NCBI RefSeq assembly: GCF_004135625.1
Contig: NZ_SDPV01000001.1
Location: 1,238,501-1,302,500 of the forward strand
Length of the DNA stretch: 64,000 bases
Direction of reading: 5' to 3'
Source of the DNA: Pelagerythrobacter rhizovicinus
Lineage (GTDB): Bacteria > Pseudomonadota > Alphaproteobacteria > Sphingomonadales > Sphingomonadaceae
Every line of letters begins with the position of its first letter. Positions within the stretch are counted from its first letter, which is position 1. A program made the position numbers and the translations under genes. Positions 1 to 8,396 of the stretch are shown piece by piece. Under the pieces are notes generated by a model. It saw only the letters and a list, made by a program, of their open reading frames with translations, was not told the origin of the DNA and searched no databases.

Positions 1-1241
1 TCGCGCCGTAGCGGCAATCCCCGTGCGAGCGCCAGGTCGGTGGCGAAACGCGCTTCCACCCCAACGACGACGGCAAACTGTGCCTCGCCTTCGGCCGCAA
101 CCCCCTCGGTCAGGCGCGATACCGTCAGCCAGTGATCGGGCGCCGCTTCCGCGACCTCGGGCGCAATCTCCTGCACGCACCATTCGCCCGCGCGTTCGAA
201 GGTCCGGTGAACATGCCAGAGCGGGCAGCTTGTTTCGGATTCGAGGAAGGTCGCCCCGCTCGCCCCGGCGAACCGCTTGGAGAACTGCCCCGCCCGGTCG
301 AGCCGCGCCATGAAGAAGGGCAAGCCGCGTTGCCCAACCCGCTGCAGCGTGGTCAGTCGATGCGCTAGCTGCTCGAAGCTAACGCCGAAGCGTCGCATCA
401 GGACCGGAAAGTCGTACCCGGTCGCATCGCACGCGCGCAGGAACCGGTCATAGGGCATGATCAACGCTGCGGCGAAGTAGCCTTGCAGGTGCCGCTCGAA
501 CAGCTTGCGCGCATCCTCGCTCTGGAACTGGCCGCCCGCAGCAAGCATCCGGATCGCCTCGCGCTGTTCGAGTTGTGCGAGTTGCACCGCGATCTGGAAA
601 TTGCGCGAGGCGGGTGAGAGCATTTCGGAGAGCTGCAACTGGCGCGCATGCAGATCGAGCCGCCGGATGGTCTCCGGCATGACTTCGCGCGGCAGGATAC
701 GCAGCGCGATCTGGTGCCGCTCTCGCAGGCGCTCCACCAGTGCCGTACCGATGTCCGCACGGGACAGCCGTAGTTCGTCCGCCAGTTCCTCCGCAGCGGC
801 ATCGAGGTCGGCGAAGTGATTGCGCCAGCGCTCGATTTCGCGCCGCGAGGCGGCAAGCGGATCTTCCCCTGCCGTCCTTCCTTCGCCCGCGGTGTCGTAA
901 AGCTGTGCGAAAGCGGCAGCGAAGTGCGGTGCCATGGCCAGCACTTCCCCGATCTCGTCTCGGTCGATGGCGAGCCCGGTGAAACGCTGGTCGGCAAGCC
1001 GGCGGGCGAGCCCGTCGACTCCGCCGACGCTTTCGGACTCCCGCAAACGGCGGGGGTCGAAATCGAACCGCTCCACGACCTGCATCATGACACGCGCCGT
1101 CAGTGGGCGCTGGTTGCGCTCTATGAGATTGAGATAGCTGGGTGAAATCGAGAGCTGCGCGGCCATGGCGGCCTGGGTCAGCCCCTCGCGCTTGCGCAGG
1201 CGGCGCAAGGCGGGTCCGGCGAAGACAGCTTCCTCGGCCAT
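1..1241 (-). CDS. ScfR-type XRE family regulator of short-chain acyl metabolism (3' end cut by window edge)
   Basis: The gene starts at ATG 1241 and runs off the left edge, so about 413 codons are visible and the C-terminus is missing. Residues 8-70 form an XRE-type helix-turn-helix (SPSYLNLIERNQRPL is the recognition part). The middle has an IrrE-like helical region, and the visible end (LMRRFGVSFEQLAHRL, then LPFFMARLDRAGQFSKRF) matches the DUF2083 domain of the RamB/ScfR family. Family members control acetate, propionate and glyoxylate genes in response to acyl metabolites. Here the gene diverges from isocitrate lyase, which supports that role. A palindromic site overlaps its start codon, so autoregulation is likely. 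The family assignment is firm; the exact effector is inference. Confidence 0.85.
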   Translation of the reverse strand, partial: MAEEAVFAGPALRRLRKREGLTQAAMAAQLSISPSYLNLIERNQRPLTARVMMQVVERFDFDPRRLRESESVGGVDGLARRLADQRFTGLAIDRDEIGEVLAMAPHFAAAFAQLYDTAGEGRTAGEDPLAASRREIERWRNHFADLDAAAEELADELRLSRADIGTALVERLRERHQIALRILPREVMPETIRRLDLHARQLQLSEMLSPASRNFQIAVQLAQLEQREAIRMLAAGGQFQSEDARKLFERHLQGYFAAALIMPYDRFLRACDATGYDFPVLMRRFGVSFEQLAHRLTTLQRVGQRGLPFFMARLDRAGQFSKRFAGASGATFLESETSCPLWHVHRTFERAGEWCVQEIAPEVAEAAPDHWLTVSRLTEGVAAEGEAQFAVVVGVEARFATDLALARGLPLRR

Positions 1242-1264
1242 GTAAATTCCTTTACATATTTACA
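1241..1264. promoter_or_regulatory. Probable operator of the ScfR-type regulator
   Basis: TGTAAA (1241-1246) and TTTACA (1251-1256) form a perfect inverted repeat with a 4-nt spacer, and a second TTTACA follows at 1259-1264. The three hexamers lie immediately upstream of, and touch, the regulator start codon, about 130 nt upstream of the aceA start. The position suits autorepression and control of divergent aceA. That the ScfR-type protein binds here is inference. Confidence 0.55.
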
Positions 1265-1390
1265 GCACATCATGATCTCCTTCGTGCAATTAGACAAGAA
1301 ACTTTGTAAGTTTCGCTGTCCCGAAGCCTGCGTTCGAGCGATGGATGTACCGAAGCCGGTACCCGGCCGAACGATCAGGAGACGAGCGAC

Positions 1391-2989
1391 GTGACCTACC
1401 AGGGCAAGATCGACGAATTCAGGACCACCATCGCCGCGCAGGGCGCACCGTGGAATGCGATCGACGCCGAGGCGGCCGCGCGCATGCGGATCCAGAACCG
1501 CTTCCCGACCGGGCTCGAGATCGCACACCACACCGCGAAGATCATGCGCGAGGACATGGCCGCCTACGACGCCGACCCGGCAGCCTACACCCAGTCGCTC
1601 GGATGCTGGCACGGGTTCATCGGGCAGCAGAAGCTGATCAGCATCAAGAAGCATTTCGGCACAACGAAGGGCAAGTACCTCTACCTGTCCGGGTGGATGA
1701 TCGCCGCGCTGCGCAGCGAGTTCGGCCCCCTGCCCGATCAGTCGATGCACGAAAAGACCTCCGTGCCTGCGCTGATCGAGGAGCTCTATACCTTCCTGCG
1801 CCAGGCCGATGCGCGCGAGCTCGGCATGCTGTTTCGCGATCTCGATGCGGCGCGCGAGCGCGGCGACGAGGTCGAAGCCAAGCGTCTCGAGCACGCGATC
1901 GAGAACCACGAGACACACGTCGTGCCGATCATCGCGGATATCGACGCCGGCTTCGGCAATGCCGAGGCGACGTACCTGCTCGCGAAGAAGATGATCGAAG
2001 CCGGCGCCTGCGCGCTGCAGATCGAGAACCAGGTCAGCGACGAGAAGCAGTGCGGCCACCAGGACGGCAAGGTCACCGTGCCGCACGAGGACTTCCTGCA
2101 GAAGATCCGCGCGATCCGCTACGCCTTCCTCGAACTCGGCGTGGAGGACGGGATCATCGTCGCCCGCACCGACAGCCTCGGCGCGGGGCTGACCAAGCAG
2201 ATCGCCTACAGCACCGAGCCGGGCGACCTCGGCGACCAGTACAACAGCTTTCTCGACTGCGAGGAGGTCGACCCCGCGCAGATCGGCAACGGTGACGTGC
2301 TGATCACGCGGAACGGAAAGCTGCTGCGCCCCAAGCGCCTGCCGAGCAACCTCTATCAGTTCCGCCCCGGCACGGGCGAGGACCGCTGCGTGCTCGACTG
2401 CGTGACCGCGCTCCAGAACGGCGCAGACCTGCTGTGGATCGAGACCGAGAAGCCGCACATCGGCCAGATCGGCGGAATGGTCAGCCGCATCCGCGAGGTC
2501 ATTCCGGACGCGAAGCTGGTCTACAACAACTCGCCGAGCTTCAACTGGACGCTCAACTTCCGCCAGCAGGTCTACGACGCCTGGGAAGCGGAGGGCCGCG
2601 ATCTCTCGGCCTACGATCGGGCGAAGCTGATGAGCGTGGACTACGACGGCACCGAACTCGCCGCCGAGGCCGACGCGCGCATCCGCACCTTCCAGGCCGA
2701 CGCGGCGCGCGAGGCGGGGATCTTCCACCACCTCATCACGCTGCCGACCTACCACACCGCGGCGCTCAGCACCGACAACCTGGCCAAGCGCTACTTCGGC
2801 GAGGAAGGAATGCTCGGCTACGTCAAGCAGGTGCAGCGTGAAGAGATCCGCCAGGGCATCGCCTGCGTGAAGCACCAGAACATGGCCGGCTCCGACATCG
2901 GCGACGATCACAAGGAGTACTTCGCCGGCGAAGCCGCGCTCAAGGCCGGGGGCGCGCACAACACGATGAACCAGTTCGCGGCCGCCTGA
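1391..2989 (+). CDS. aceA: Isocitrate lyase
   Basis: The enzyme splits isocitrate into glyoxylate and succinate, the first step of the glyoxylate shunt, and is needed for growth on acetate or fatty acids. The 532-residue protein belongs to the longer bacterial type of about 530 residues. The catalytic cysteine motif is visible as KQCGHQDGK near residue 220, and the metal-binding region as IIADIDAGFGNAEAT near residue 180. The start is GTG 1391, preceded by an AGGAGA ribosome-binding site. No malate synthase is present in the window. The gene diverges from the ScfR-type regulator and is followed 70 nt later by a small conserved-looking ORF. Confidence 0.96.
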   Translation: MTYQGKIDEFRTTIAAQGAPWNAIDAEAAARMRIQNRFPTGLEIAHHTAKIMREDMAAYDADPAAYTQSLGCWHGFIGQQKLISIKKHFGTTKGKYLYLSGWMIAALRSEFGPLPDQSMHEKTSVPALIEELYTFLRQADARELGMLFRDLDAARERGDEVEAKRLEHAIENHETHVVPIIADIDAGFGNAEATYLLAKKMIEAGACALQIENQVSDEKQCGHQDGKVTVPHEDFLQKIRAIRYAFLELGVEDGIIVARTDSLGAGLTKQIAYSTEPGDLGDQYNSFLDCEEVDPAQIGNGDVLITRNGKLLRPKRLPSNLYQFRPGTGEDRCVLDCVTALQNGADLLWIETEKPHIGQIGGMVSRIREVIPDAKLVYNNSPSFNWTLNFRQQVYDAWEAEGRDLSAYDRAKLMSVDYDGTELAAEADARIRTFQADAAREAGIFHHLITLPTYHTAALSTDNLAKRYFGEEGMLGYVKQVQREEIRQGIACVKHQNMAGSDIGDDHKEYFAGEAALKAGGAHNTMNQFAAA

Positions 2990-3059
2990 GCAGGCCGCAG
3001 CCACTTCGCGGCGGCCCCGTCCCCCTTAGCCGCCGCGGAACCGCCGAAGGAGAGGCATC

Positions 3060-3230
3060 ATGAGCACCGAAACGCTGCCCCGAGAACCGTCCCGCGCCCG
3101 CGCGCTATTCTCGACCGCGGACTTCAAGCTGCTGCGCGCCGCGCTGGCCAGCCATGCCCGCACAACCGAAGATCGCGACGAGCTCGCCCGTATCAACGCC
3201 CTGCATCACCGGCTGGGCACCTACAGCTAA
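3060..3230 (+). CDS. Small 56-residue protein downstream of aceA
   Basis: This short ORF starts at ATG 3060 behind a strong AGGAGAG site and ends at TAA 3230. The product is basic and helical in character (STADFKLLRAALASHARTTE, then ELARINALHHRLG), with no signal peptide or membrane segment. It is probably in the aceA transcript, 70 nt behind it. I do not recognise a function. The good ribosome-binding site and normal codon use make it more likely a gene than chance. Confidence 0.6.
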   Translation: MSTETLPREPSRARALFSTADFKLLRAALASHARTTEDRDELARINALHHRLGTYS

Positions 3231-3251
3231 CGATCTCCTGGGGAGGAGAGT

Positions 3252-3286
3252 ACGGCCGTCGGGGTTCCTCGGACCTCGGCGGCCGT
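3252..3286 (+). terminator. Possible hairpin terminator after the aceA unit
   Basis: ACGGCCG (3252-3258) and CGGCCGT (3280-3286) form a 7-bp stem followed by the weak T-rich run ATACTTTTC. It lies between two convergent genes, where a terminator is expected. The stem is short for its 21-nt loop. Confidence 0.4.
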
Positions 3287-3306
3287 CATACTTTTCCCCT
3301 GCCGGA

Positions 3307-4665
3307 TTACCCGCCGCTCGCCGGCAGCAGGTCGAGCGTGGCCGCGGTCAGCGCCTCGGCTGCAGTCGCGATCACCTTCTCCGCATCGGGCGCCCAGAAT
3401 GGGCTGTGCAGCGACGGCAGCGTTCCCTCGCCCCGCTGCGCAGCGTCGAACTGCTCCTGCGGCACGCCACCGACCCAGAAGATCAGCGACTGCGTGTCGT
3501 CGGGCGAGGCGCGCAGGAACTGGCCGAAGTCCTCCCCACCCATGACCGAGGGGACCTGCATCACGCGATCCTCGCCGAAGCGAGTCTTGAACCGCGCCAT
3601 CACCTCCTCGGTGAACTCGGGCGTGTTGAAGGTCGCCGGCGTGTAGGGATCTGCGACCGTCACCGTCGGCATCTTGTCCTCCGGCATACCGGACGCGATC
3701 GCCTCGCCGCGCGCGATGCGGGCGATGCCGTCGAGCAGCAGCTTACGCGATTCGTCGCTGTAGGAGCGGACTGTGAGTTGCAGCTTTGCCTCGTCGGAAA
3801 TGATATTGTGCTTGGCGCCCGCGCGGAAGCTACCCACGGTGACCACGGCCGGATCGAGCGGACTGCTCTCGCGGCTGACCAGCGTCTGCAGCTTCATCAC
3901 GATCGCACTCGCCAGCACGACTGGATCCTTCGTCGTGTGCGGATAGGCGCCGTGCCCGCCGATGCCCGGGATCACAATGTCGACGCTGTCGACGTTGGCC
4001 AGCGCGTATCCGGGCGAATAACCGATCATTCCCGCGGGAAACTGGGCCGCGTCATGAAACGCGATGACGTAGTCCGGCTTGGGAAAGCGCGTGTAGAGCC
4101 CGTCCTCGATCATCGCCAGGGCGCCCTCGCCGATCTCCTCCGCCGGCTGGAGGATCATCACCAGCGTGCCCGACCATTCGTCCTTGCGCTCGGCGAGCTG
4201 CTGCGCTGCGCCGATCCACGCGGTCATGTGCGTGTCGTGTCCGCAGGCATGCATCACGCCGGTCTCCACGCCGGAGGCAGGAACGGCCACTTCCTTCGAG
4301 GCGAAGGGAAGTCCGGTCTGTTCGACCACCGGCAGCCCGTCCATGTCGGCGCGCAGCATGACCGTTGGCCCCTCGCCGTTCTCCATCACCGCGACCACGC
4401 CGGTCTTGCCGACGTTCTCGGTCACCGCGAAGCCGAGATCGCGCATGCGGGCAGCGAGCTTCCTGGCCGTGTCGAATTCCTCGAAGCTCAGTTCCGGATG
4501 GGCATGGAGATCGCGATAGAGTTCCATCAGGGCGGGCATGTCGGCCGCCACCGCATCGCGCAACTCGTCGGCATGGGCCGGAGCAGCGAGCGTCAGAGCC
4601 AGGGCCGAAGCTGCCAAGGCTGACACTCGACGGGCAAATGCGTTCGGCGATCCTGCTGCAATCAT
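3307..4665 (-). CDS. Secreted M20 family amidohydrolase (hippurate hydrolase / N-acyl amino acid amidase type)
   Basis: This is a metal-dependent hydrolase that removes acyl groups from amino acids or cleaves short amide bonds. The 452-residue protein starts at ATG 4665 with an AGGGG site; a signal peptide is visible at residues 1-32 (ALALTLAAPAHA, cut after AHA), so it acts in the periplasm or outside. Metal ligands are visible in HACGHDTHM, PAEEIGEGA, FHDAAQFPAG and the final SLHSPFWAPD, and the dimerisation domain starts around GGHGAYPHTTKDP. All key residues are intact. The natural substrate cannot be told. It is separated from the SLC13 permease by about 200 nt, so co-transcription is possible. 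Confidence 0.88.
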   Translation of the reverse strand: MIAAGSPNAFARRVSALAASALALTLAAPAHADELRDAVAADMPALMELYRDLHAHPELSFEEFDTARKLAARMRDLGFAVTENVGKTGVVAVMENGEGPTVMLRADMDGLPVVEQTGLPFASKEVAVPASGVETGVMHACGHDTHMTAWIGAAQQLAERKDEWSGTLVMILQPAEEIGEGALAMIEDGLYTRFPKPDYVIAFHDAAQFPAGMIGYSPGYALANVDSVDIVIPGIGGHGAYPHTTKDPVVLASAIVMKLQTLVSRESSPLDPAVVTVGSFRAGAKHNIISDEAKLQLTVRSYSDESRKLLLDGIARIARGEAIASGMPEDKMPTVTVADPYTPATFNTPEFTEEVMARFKTRFGEDRVMQVPSVMGGEDFGQFLRASPDDTQSLIFWVGGVPQEQFDAAQRGEGTLPSLHSPFWAPDAEKVIATAAEALTAATLDLLPASGG

Positions 4666-4868
4666 TGAATAATCCCCTGGTTGTCGTGACCTTCCGTGCC
4701 GACGGTCACACGAGTGTGACTTTCGACTGTCACCTTGGGGTTTGGCCGTCAGCTCCAGGCCCACGACCGCCCCTCTCGCCCTCGCACGTGTCATCGGAAG
4801 GGATCATTGCAGATCAAGGACGTGTAGGAAAGACCGTGCCGTGCGCCTCGGCGGAGGCGTGGCGGCCC

Positions 4869-6671
4869 CTACATCCCGTAGGTCGTGACCAGCAGAATCG
4901 AGAGCGTCGTCACCATCAGGAGCACGAGCGGCACGCCGGTGCGGATATAGTCTTTGAACTCGTATCCGCCTTCCGACATGATCAGCATGTTCGTCTGGTA
5001 CGCGATCGGCGTCGCGTAGCAGAGATTGCAACCGAACAGCACCGCAAGGATCAGCGGCTCGGGCGGCAGGCCGAGCTGATGCGCGATGTTGAAGGCGATC
5101 GGCGTGCCCACGGTGGCCGCGGTCGCGTTCGAGGCGAAGTTGGTCAGCAAGGTGACGAACAGCATTATCGCGGCGAGCACGACCGCGGGCGGAAGGAACT
5201 GCAGGCCCGACGCCATCAGTTCGCCGAGCCACGCCGCCGCCCCGCTTTCGAGGATGATCCGGCCGATCGCGATGCTCGCGGCCACCAGCACGATCACCTG
5301 CGCCGAAAGCGCGCGGCCGACACGATCGAACTTCACGCACCCGGTGACGAACATCAGGATCGCGCCCGCGAGCGCCGAGATGGCGATCGGCAAGAGTCCG
5401 ATCGACGCGAGCCCGACCGAGCCCAGCATGATGCCGCCCGCGAGCACCGCCTTTGATCGGCGGGGAAGCTCGCGCATGCCCTCCAGCGTCAGGAGGCTGT
5501 CGGCGCGCGCGAAGTTGGTGAGATCCTGGGGAATACCCATCACCAGCAGCACATCGCCTTCCTCGATGCGCAAGTCGCCGCCTTCGTTGTAGCGGTCCCG
5601 CTCCCCCACCAGCCGCTGCGGCCGGTGAATGCCCAGCACCGCCACGCCGTAAAGGTCGGCGATGCCCGAGGTCGGCAGGGTGCGGTTGATCAGGCGCGAG
5701 TCCGCGGTCACCGTCATCTCGACGACCGCGATGTCTTCGCCGCTGGCCGACGAACTGCGGCGGATGCGGTCGAGGACCCAGTCCGGCGCCACCTCGCCCT
5801 TGAGCGTGCGCATGGCTTCTTCCAGCGCCTCGTGGGTGCCGGATACGCTGAGCCGCTGCTGCGGCTGGATCGGACCCTGCGGCGCGTCGTGGAATTCGAG
5901 ATCCGCGGGCAGTTTCGGCATGATCGACGCGAGAACCTGGCCGTTCAGCGCGCTGTCGTCGCCCACGCGCAGCCGGGTCTGGAATCGGCGTGCCGCGTGG
6001 TTGTCCTCCGTCCGATTATCGCCGAGGAGGCGCGGCATGACGAGCCACAGGTAGGGCAAGGCCACCAGCGCCGCGACGAGCACGATCGGCGTGTAGTGGA
6101 ACACCCCCATCGGGGGCATGCCGAGGTCGCGCGCGATCGAGACGACGAGGATATTGGTCGAAGTGCCAATGGTGGTCGCCATTCCGCCGATCAGCACCGC
6201 CGCATTGAGCGGAATCAGGGTCTTCGAAGCGGGCATGGCGCCGCGCGCCGCGAGGCTGACGAAGATCGGCAGCAGCAGGACCAGCACCGGCGTGTCGTTC
6301 ACGGCCATCGAAAGCCCGAAGGCGATCAGCAGCGAGATCAGCAAGCCGAGCTGGAGATTGATCTTGAACACCCGCTCGAGGAACCGCGCGGCAGGCTCGA
6401 GCGCGCCCGTCGTCACCAGGCCGCGGCCCATGACCATCAGTGCGCAGATGGTGATCAGCGCGTAGTGCCCGAAACCGGAAAAGGCGAGCTGAAGCCCATC
6501 GGTGGGCCCGTTGCCTTCGAGCGGGAAGAAGTAGAGCCCGACCGCGATCACCGCGATGGTCAGCAGCGAGATGATCTCGGTCGACATCCGCCCGCGCGCG
6601 AAGGCCACGAACATCGCGACCGTGACCAGCATGGCAGCGATCGCGTGGAAAGATGGAACCCCGGGAAACAT
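4869..6671 (-). CDS. SLC13/DASS family permease with TrkA-C (RCK_C) domains
   Basis: This 600-residue inner-membrane anion symporter has the layout of bacterial SLC13 proteins: an N-terminal membrane half (residues 5-215), a central soluble part of about 190 residues with two RCK_C-like modules (one includes AVVEMTVTADSRLINRTL), then a C-terminal membrane half. The paired substrate and sodium motifs are IGTSTN in the first half and NFASNATAA in the second. The family carries sulfate, dicarboxylates or other anions, and the substrate cannot be told here. The start is ATG 6671 with a GGTGG site. No partner gene is adjacent. Confidence 0.88.
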   Translation of the reverse strand: MFPGVPSFHAIAAMLVTVAMFVAFARGRMSTEIISLLTIAVIAVGLYFFPLEGNGPTDGLQLAFSGFGHYALITICALMVMGRGLVTTGALEPAARFLERVFKINLQLGLLISLLIAFGLSMAVNDTPVLVLLLPIFVSLAARGAMPASKTLIPLNAAVLIGGMATTIGTSTNILVVSIARDLGMPPMGVFHYTPIVLVAALVALPYLWLVMPRLLGDNRTEDNHAARRFQTRLRVGDDSALNGQVLASIMPKLPADLEFHDAPQGPIQPQQRLSVSGTHEALEEAMRTLKGEVAPDWVLDRIRRSSSASGEDIAVVEMTVTADSRLINRTLPTSGIADLYGVAVLGIHRPQRLVGERDRYNEGGDLRIEEGDVLLVMGIPQDLTNFARADSLLTLEGMRELPRRSKAVLAGGIMLGSVGLASIGLLPIAISALAGAILMFVTGCVKFDRVGRALSAQVIVLVAASIAIGRIILESGAAAWLGELMASGLQFLPPAVVLAAIMLFVTLLTNFASNATAATVGTPIAFNIAHQLGLPPEPLILAVLFGCNLCYATPIAYQTNMLIMSEGGYEFKDYIRTGVPLVLLMVTTLSILLVTTYGM

Positions 6672-6988
6672 CCACCGGGCAATTCCCAGAGCCGCCAGCC
6701 AAGATCAAGCCAATTCCGCCGGACGGAAAGGGAACCCTTCAAATAGGCCCTTGCAGTTGCGGGAAATTCTGACGTTCAGGAGGCGGACGCAGGTACCGTG
6801 CTGGACAATCAGCGGACTCGCGCCAAAGTGTGTCGGAGCCGTGCACAGCGGCCCGAACGCGCGTGGTGTCAAAACTACATTCGCGAGTATGTCTCGAAGC
6901 AACGCACTGCAGACGTTGGACTGCGGAGACGCTAAAGGATCAAGATGAAGGCGGCGCCCGCCTCAGCAGAACTCCTCTGGACGTCCTG
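6672..6988. other. Intergenic region without a supportable gene
   Basis: This 317-nt stretch lies upstream of the SLC13 gene and downstream of the entericidin-like gene. A 65-codon frame on the minus strand overlaps it but has no ribosome-binding site and no recognisable protein character. It probably holds the promoter of the SLC13 gene; no clear hairpin or repeat was seen. Confidence 0.4.
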
Positions 6989-7123
6989 CTAGCAGTTCCC
7001 TTCCACTCCATCGACGCAATCCCCGACGGATTCTACGTCTTCACCAGCCCCTTCGACGGTGTTGCAGGCCGGCAGGAACATAACTGTGCCGCCCAAAGCC
7101 AGCATTGTCAGAAGCTTCTTCAT
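6989..7123 (-). CDS. Entericidin-family small lipoprotein
   Basis: This 44-residue ORF starts at ATG 7123 with a GGAG/GAGAAG site and ends at TAG 6989. It begins MKKLLTMLALGG, followed by a lipobox ending FLPAC at residue 20. The mature part NTVEGAGEDVESVGDCV closely follows the entericidin A/B pattern (NTVxGAGxDV). Such lipopeptides sit in the cell envelope and are linked to stress or programmed lysis in enterobacteria; in alphaproteobacteria the role is unclear. Two extra cysteines near the C-terminus could form a disulfide. No paired second entericidin gene is adjacent. Confidence 0.8.
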   Translation of the reverse strand: MKKLLTMLALGGTVMFLPACNTVEGAGEDVESVGDCVDGVEGNC

Positions 7124-7262
7124 TCTTCTCACTCCCGATGCACGGATCAAATCCGTTTCGTGTCGTCACAACGAAAGCGCGCAGCGGTAGTTCCGTTGCG
7201 GCTGCGTCCTTCATTATCCGGAGTGTGCGGGAGGCCGGAGATCGACCGTCCTTCAGGCTGTG

Positions 7263-7347
7263 TGGTGCCCCTGGCCGGACTCGAACCGGCACTTCCGTGG
7301 AAATTCGATTTTGAGTCGAACGCGTCTACCAATTCCGCCACAGGGGC
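7263..7347 (-). tRNA. tRNA-Leu (CAA)
   Basis: The minus strand reads a class II tRNA of 85 nt including an encoded CCA. The acceptor arms GCCCCTG and CAGGGGC pair perfectly, the T-arm GGTTCGAGTCC is canonical, and the anticodon loop CTCAAAA gives CAA. The long variable arm fits leucine. Confidence 0.96.
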
Positions 7348-7411
7348 ACTGGTGCGGGAGGGCGCGGATAGCGGAGCCGCATCCCCCCGGCAAGAACGCA
7401 CTTGATCTCGG

Positions 7412-7560
7412 TCCTCCCCATTTTGCGAAGCCAAATGGGGAGGTGGGCGACGCCGCAGGCGTCGGTCGGAGGGGTACTGGCACGCAAAGCCCCTCCACCA
7501 CGAGCCGCTTCGCGTCCCGCGGTTCCCCTCCCCGTTTGACCCTCGGCAAAACGGGGAGGA
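7412..7560. repeat. Multi-hairpin interspersed repeat, copy A (full length)
   Basis: This element of about 150 nt begins with a hairpin of CTCCCCATTTT and AAATGGGGAG arms. It continues with a GACGCCGCAGGCGTC hairpin, a GGAGGGG and CCCCTCC pair, and a final hairpin of CCTCCCCGTTT and AAAACGGGGAGG arms. Copies B (12930-13083) and C (23128-23216) share the order and most of the sequence. It lies between tRNA-Leu and the inositol-phosphatase family gene and ends 1 nt before that gene's stop codon at 7562. Confidence 0.85.
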
Positions 7561-7561
7561 T

Positions 7562-8380
7562 TTAGGCCTTCAGTGCACCCGCCAGGAGCTTGTGCAGCCT
7601 GGAATGCAGGCTGTCGTTGGCGGCGAGGACCTGCTTCGCGTGGATCGGCTGGGAGCGGCCGCGGTAGTCACTGACGAAGCCGCCGGCCTCGCGAACGAGC
7701 AGGCAGCCGGCGGCCGTGTCCCAGTCCGCGAGATCGCTTTCCCAGAACCCGTCGAAACGGCCCGCGGCGAGCCAGGCAAGGTCGAGCGAGGCGGCGCCGT
7801 AGCGGCGGATGCCGGCGACCTGCGGGCCGATCGCGGCGAAGATCCGGCCCCATTCACCGAAATCGCCGTGGCCGCCGTAGGGAATGCCGGTGCCGATCAG
7901 CGCCTCGGACAGGCGCGAGCGCGAGGAGACGCGCAGCCGCCCGTCGTGCAGCCATGCGCCGCGCGATTTCTCCGCCCAGAACGTCTCGTCGGTGATCGGC
8001 TGGTAGACGACGCCCGCGGTGACTTCGCCCCAGCCCGACCCATCGAGCTTCGGCTCCTGCGCCGCGATCGAAATCGCGAAATGCGGGATGCCGTGGAGGA
8101 AGTTGCTGGTGCCGTCGAGCGGATCGACGACCCAGCGCGGCTTGGTCGGGTCGCCCTCGATCGTGCCGGCTTCCTCCATCACGAAGCCCCAGTCGGGGCG
8201 CGCGTGGAGCAGTTCGTCGTAGATCGTGCGTTCGGCGATCCGGTCGGCCTTGGACACGAAATCCGAAGGCCCCTTGCGGCTCACCTGCAGGTGTTCGATC
8301 TCGCCGAAATCGCGCCGCAGGCGGCCGCCCGCCTTGCGCGCGGCGCGTTCCATCACGCGGATCAGTCCTGGAAGAGCCAT
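7562..8380 (-). CDS. suhB: Inositol monophosphatase family protein
   Basis: This 272-residue Mg-dependent phosphatase belongs to the inositol monophosphatase/SuhB family. The first metal site is visible as FVMEEAG, the core motif as WVVDPLDGTSNFLHGIPHF, and the C-terminal metal aspartate in LADWDTAAGCLLVREAGG. Length and motifs are complete. Substrate could be inositol phosphate or another sugar phosphate; in enteric bacteria SuhB also acts in rRNA antitermination. The gene follows efp and a small hypothetical gene on the same strand. A second, more diverged family member lies at 42080-42877. The symbol is by similarity only. Confidence 0.88.
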   Translation of the reverse strand: MALPGLIRVMERAARKAGGRLRRDFGEIEHLQVSRKGPSDFVSKADRIAERTIYDELLHARPDWGFVMEEAGTIEGDPTKPRWVVDPLDGTSNFLHGIPHFAISIAAQEPKLDGSGWGEVTAGVVYQPITDETFWAEKSRGAWLHDGRLRVSSRSRLSEALIGTGIPYGGHGDFGEWGRIFAAIGPQVAGIRRYGAASLDLAWLAAGRFDGFWESDLADWDTAAGCLLVREAGGFVSDYRGRSQPIHAKQVLAANDSLHSRLHKLLAGALKA

Positions 8381-8396
8381 TCTATGTCCGTACTCG

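Noticed and set aside
1178-3004. A 608-codon open frame antisense to isocitrate lyase.
   Set aside because: It mirrors the strongly biased codons of aceA, has no family character (runs of Val, Ala, Leu, Asp) and lies wholly over a firm gene.
6705-6902. A 65-codon minus-strand frame upstream of the SLC13 gene.
   Set aside because: It has no ribosome-binding site or recognisable protein pattern, and it overlaps the start region of the permease gene.
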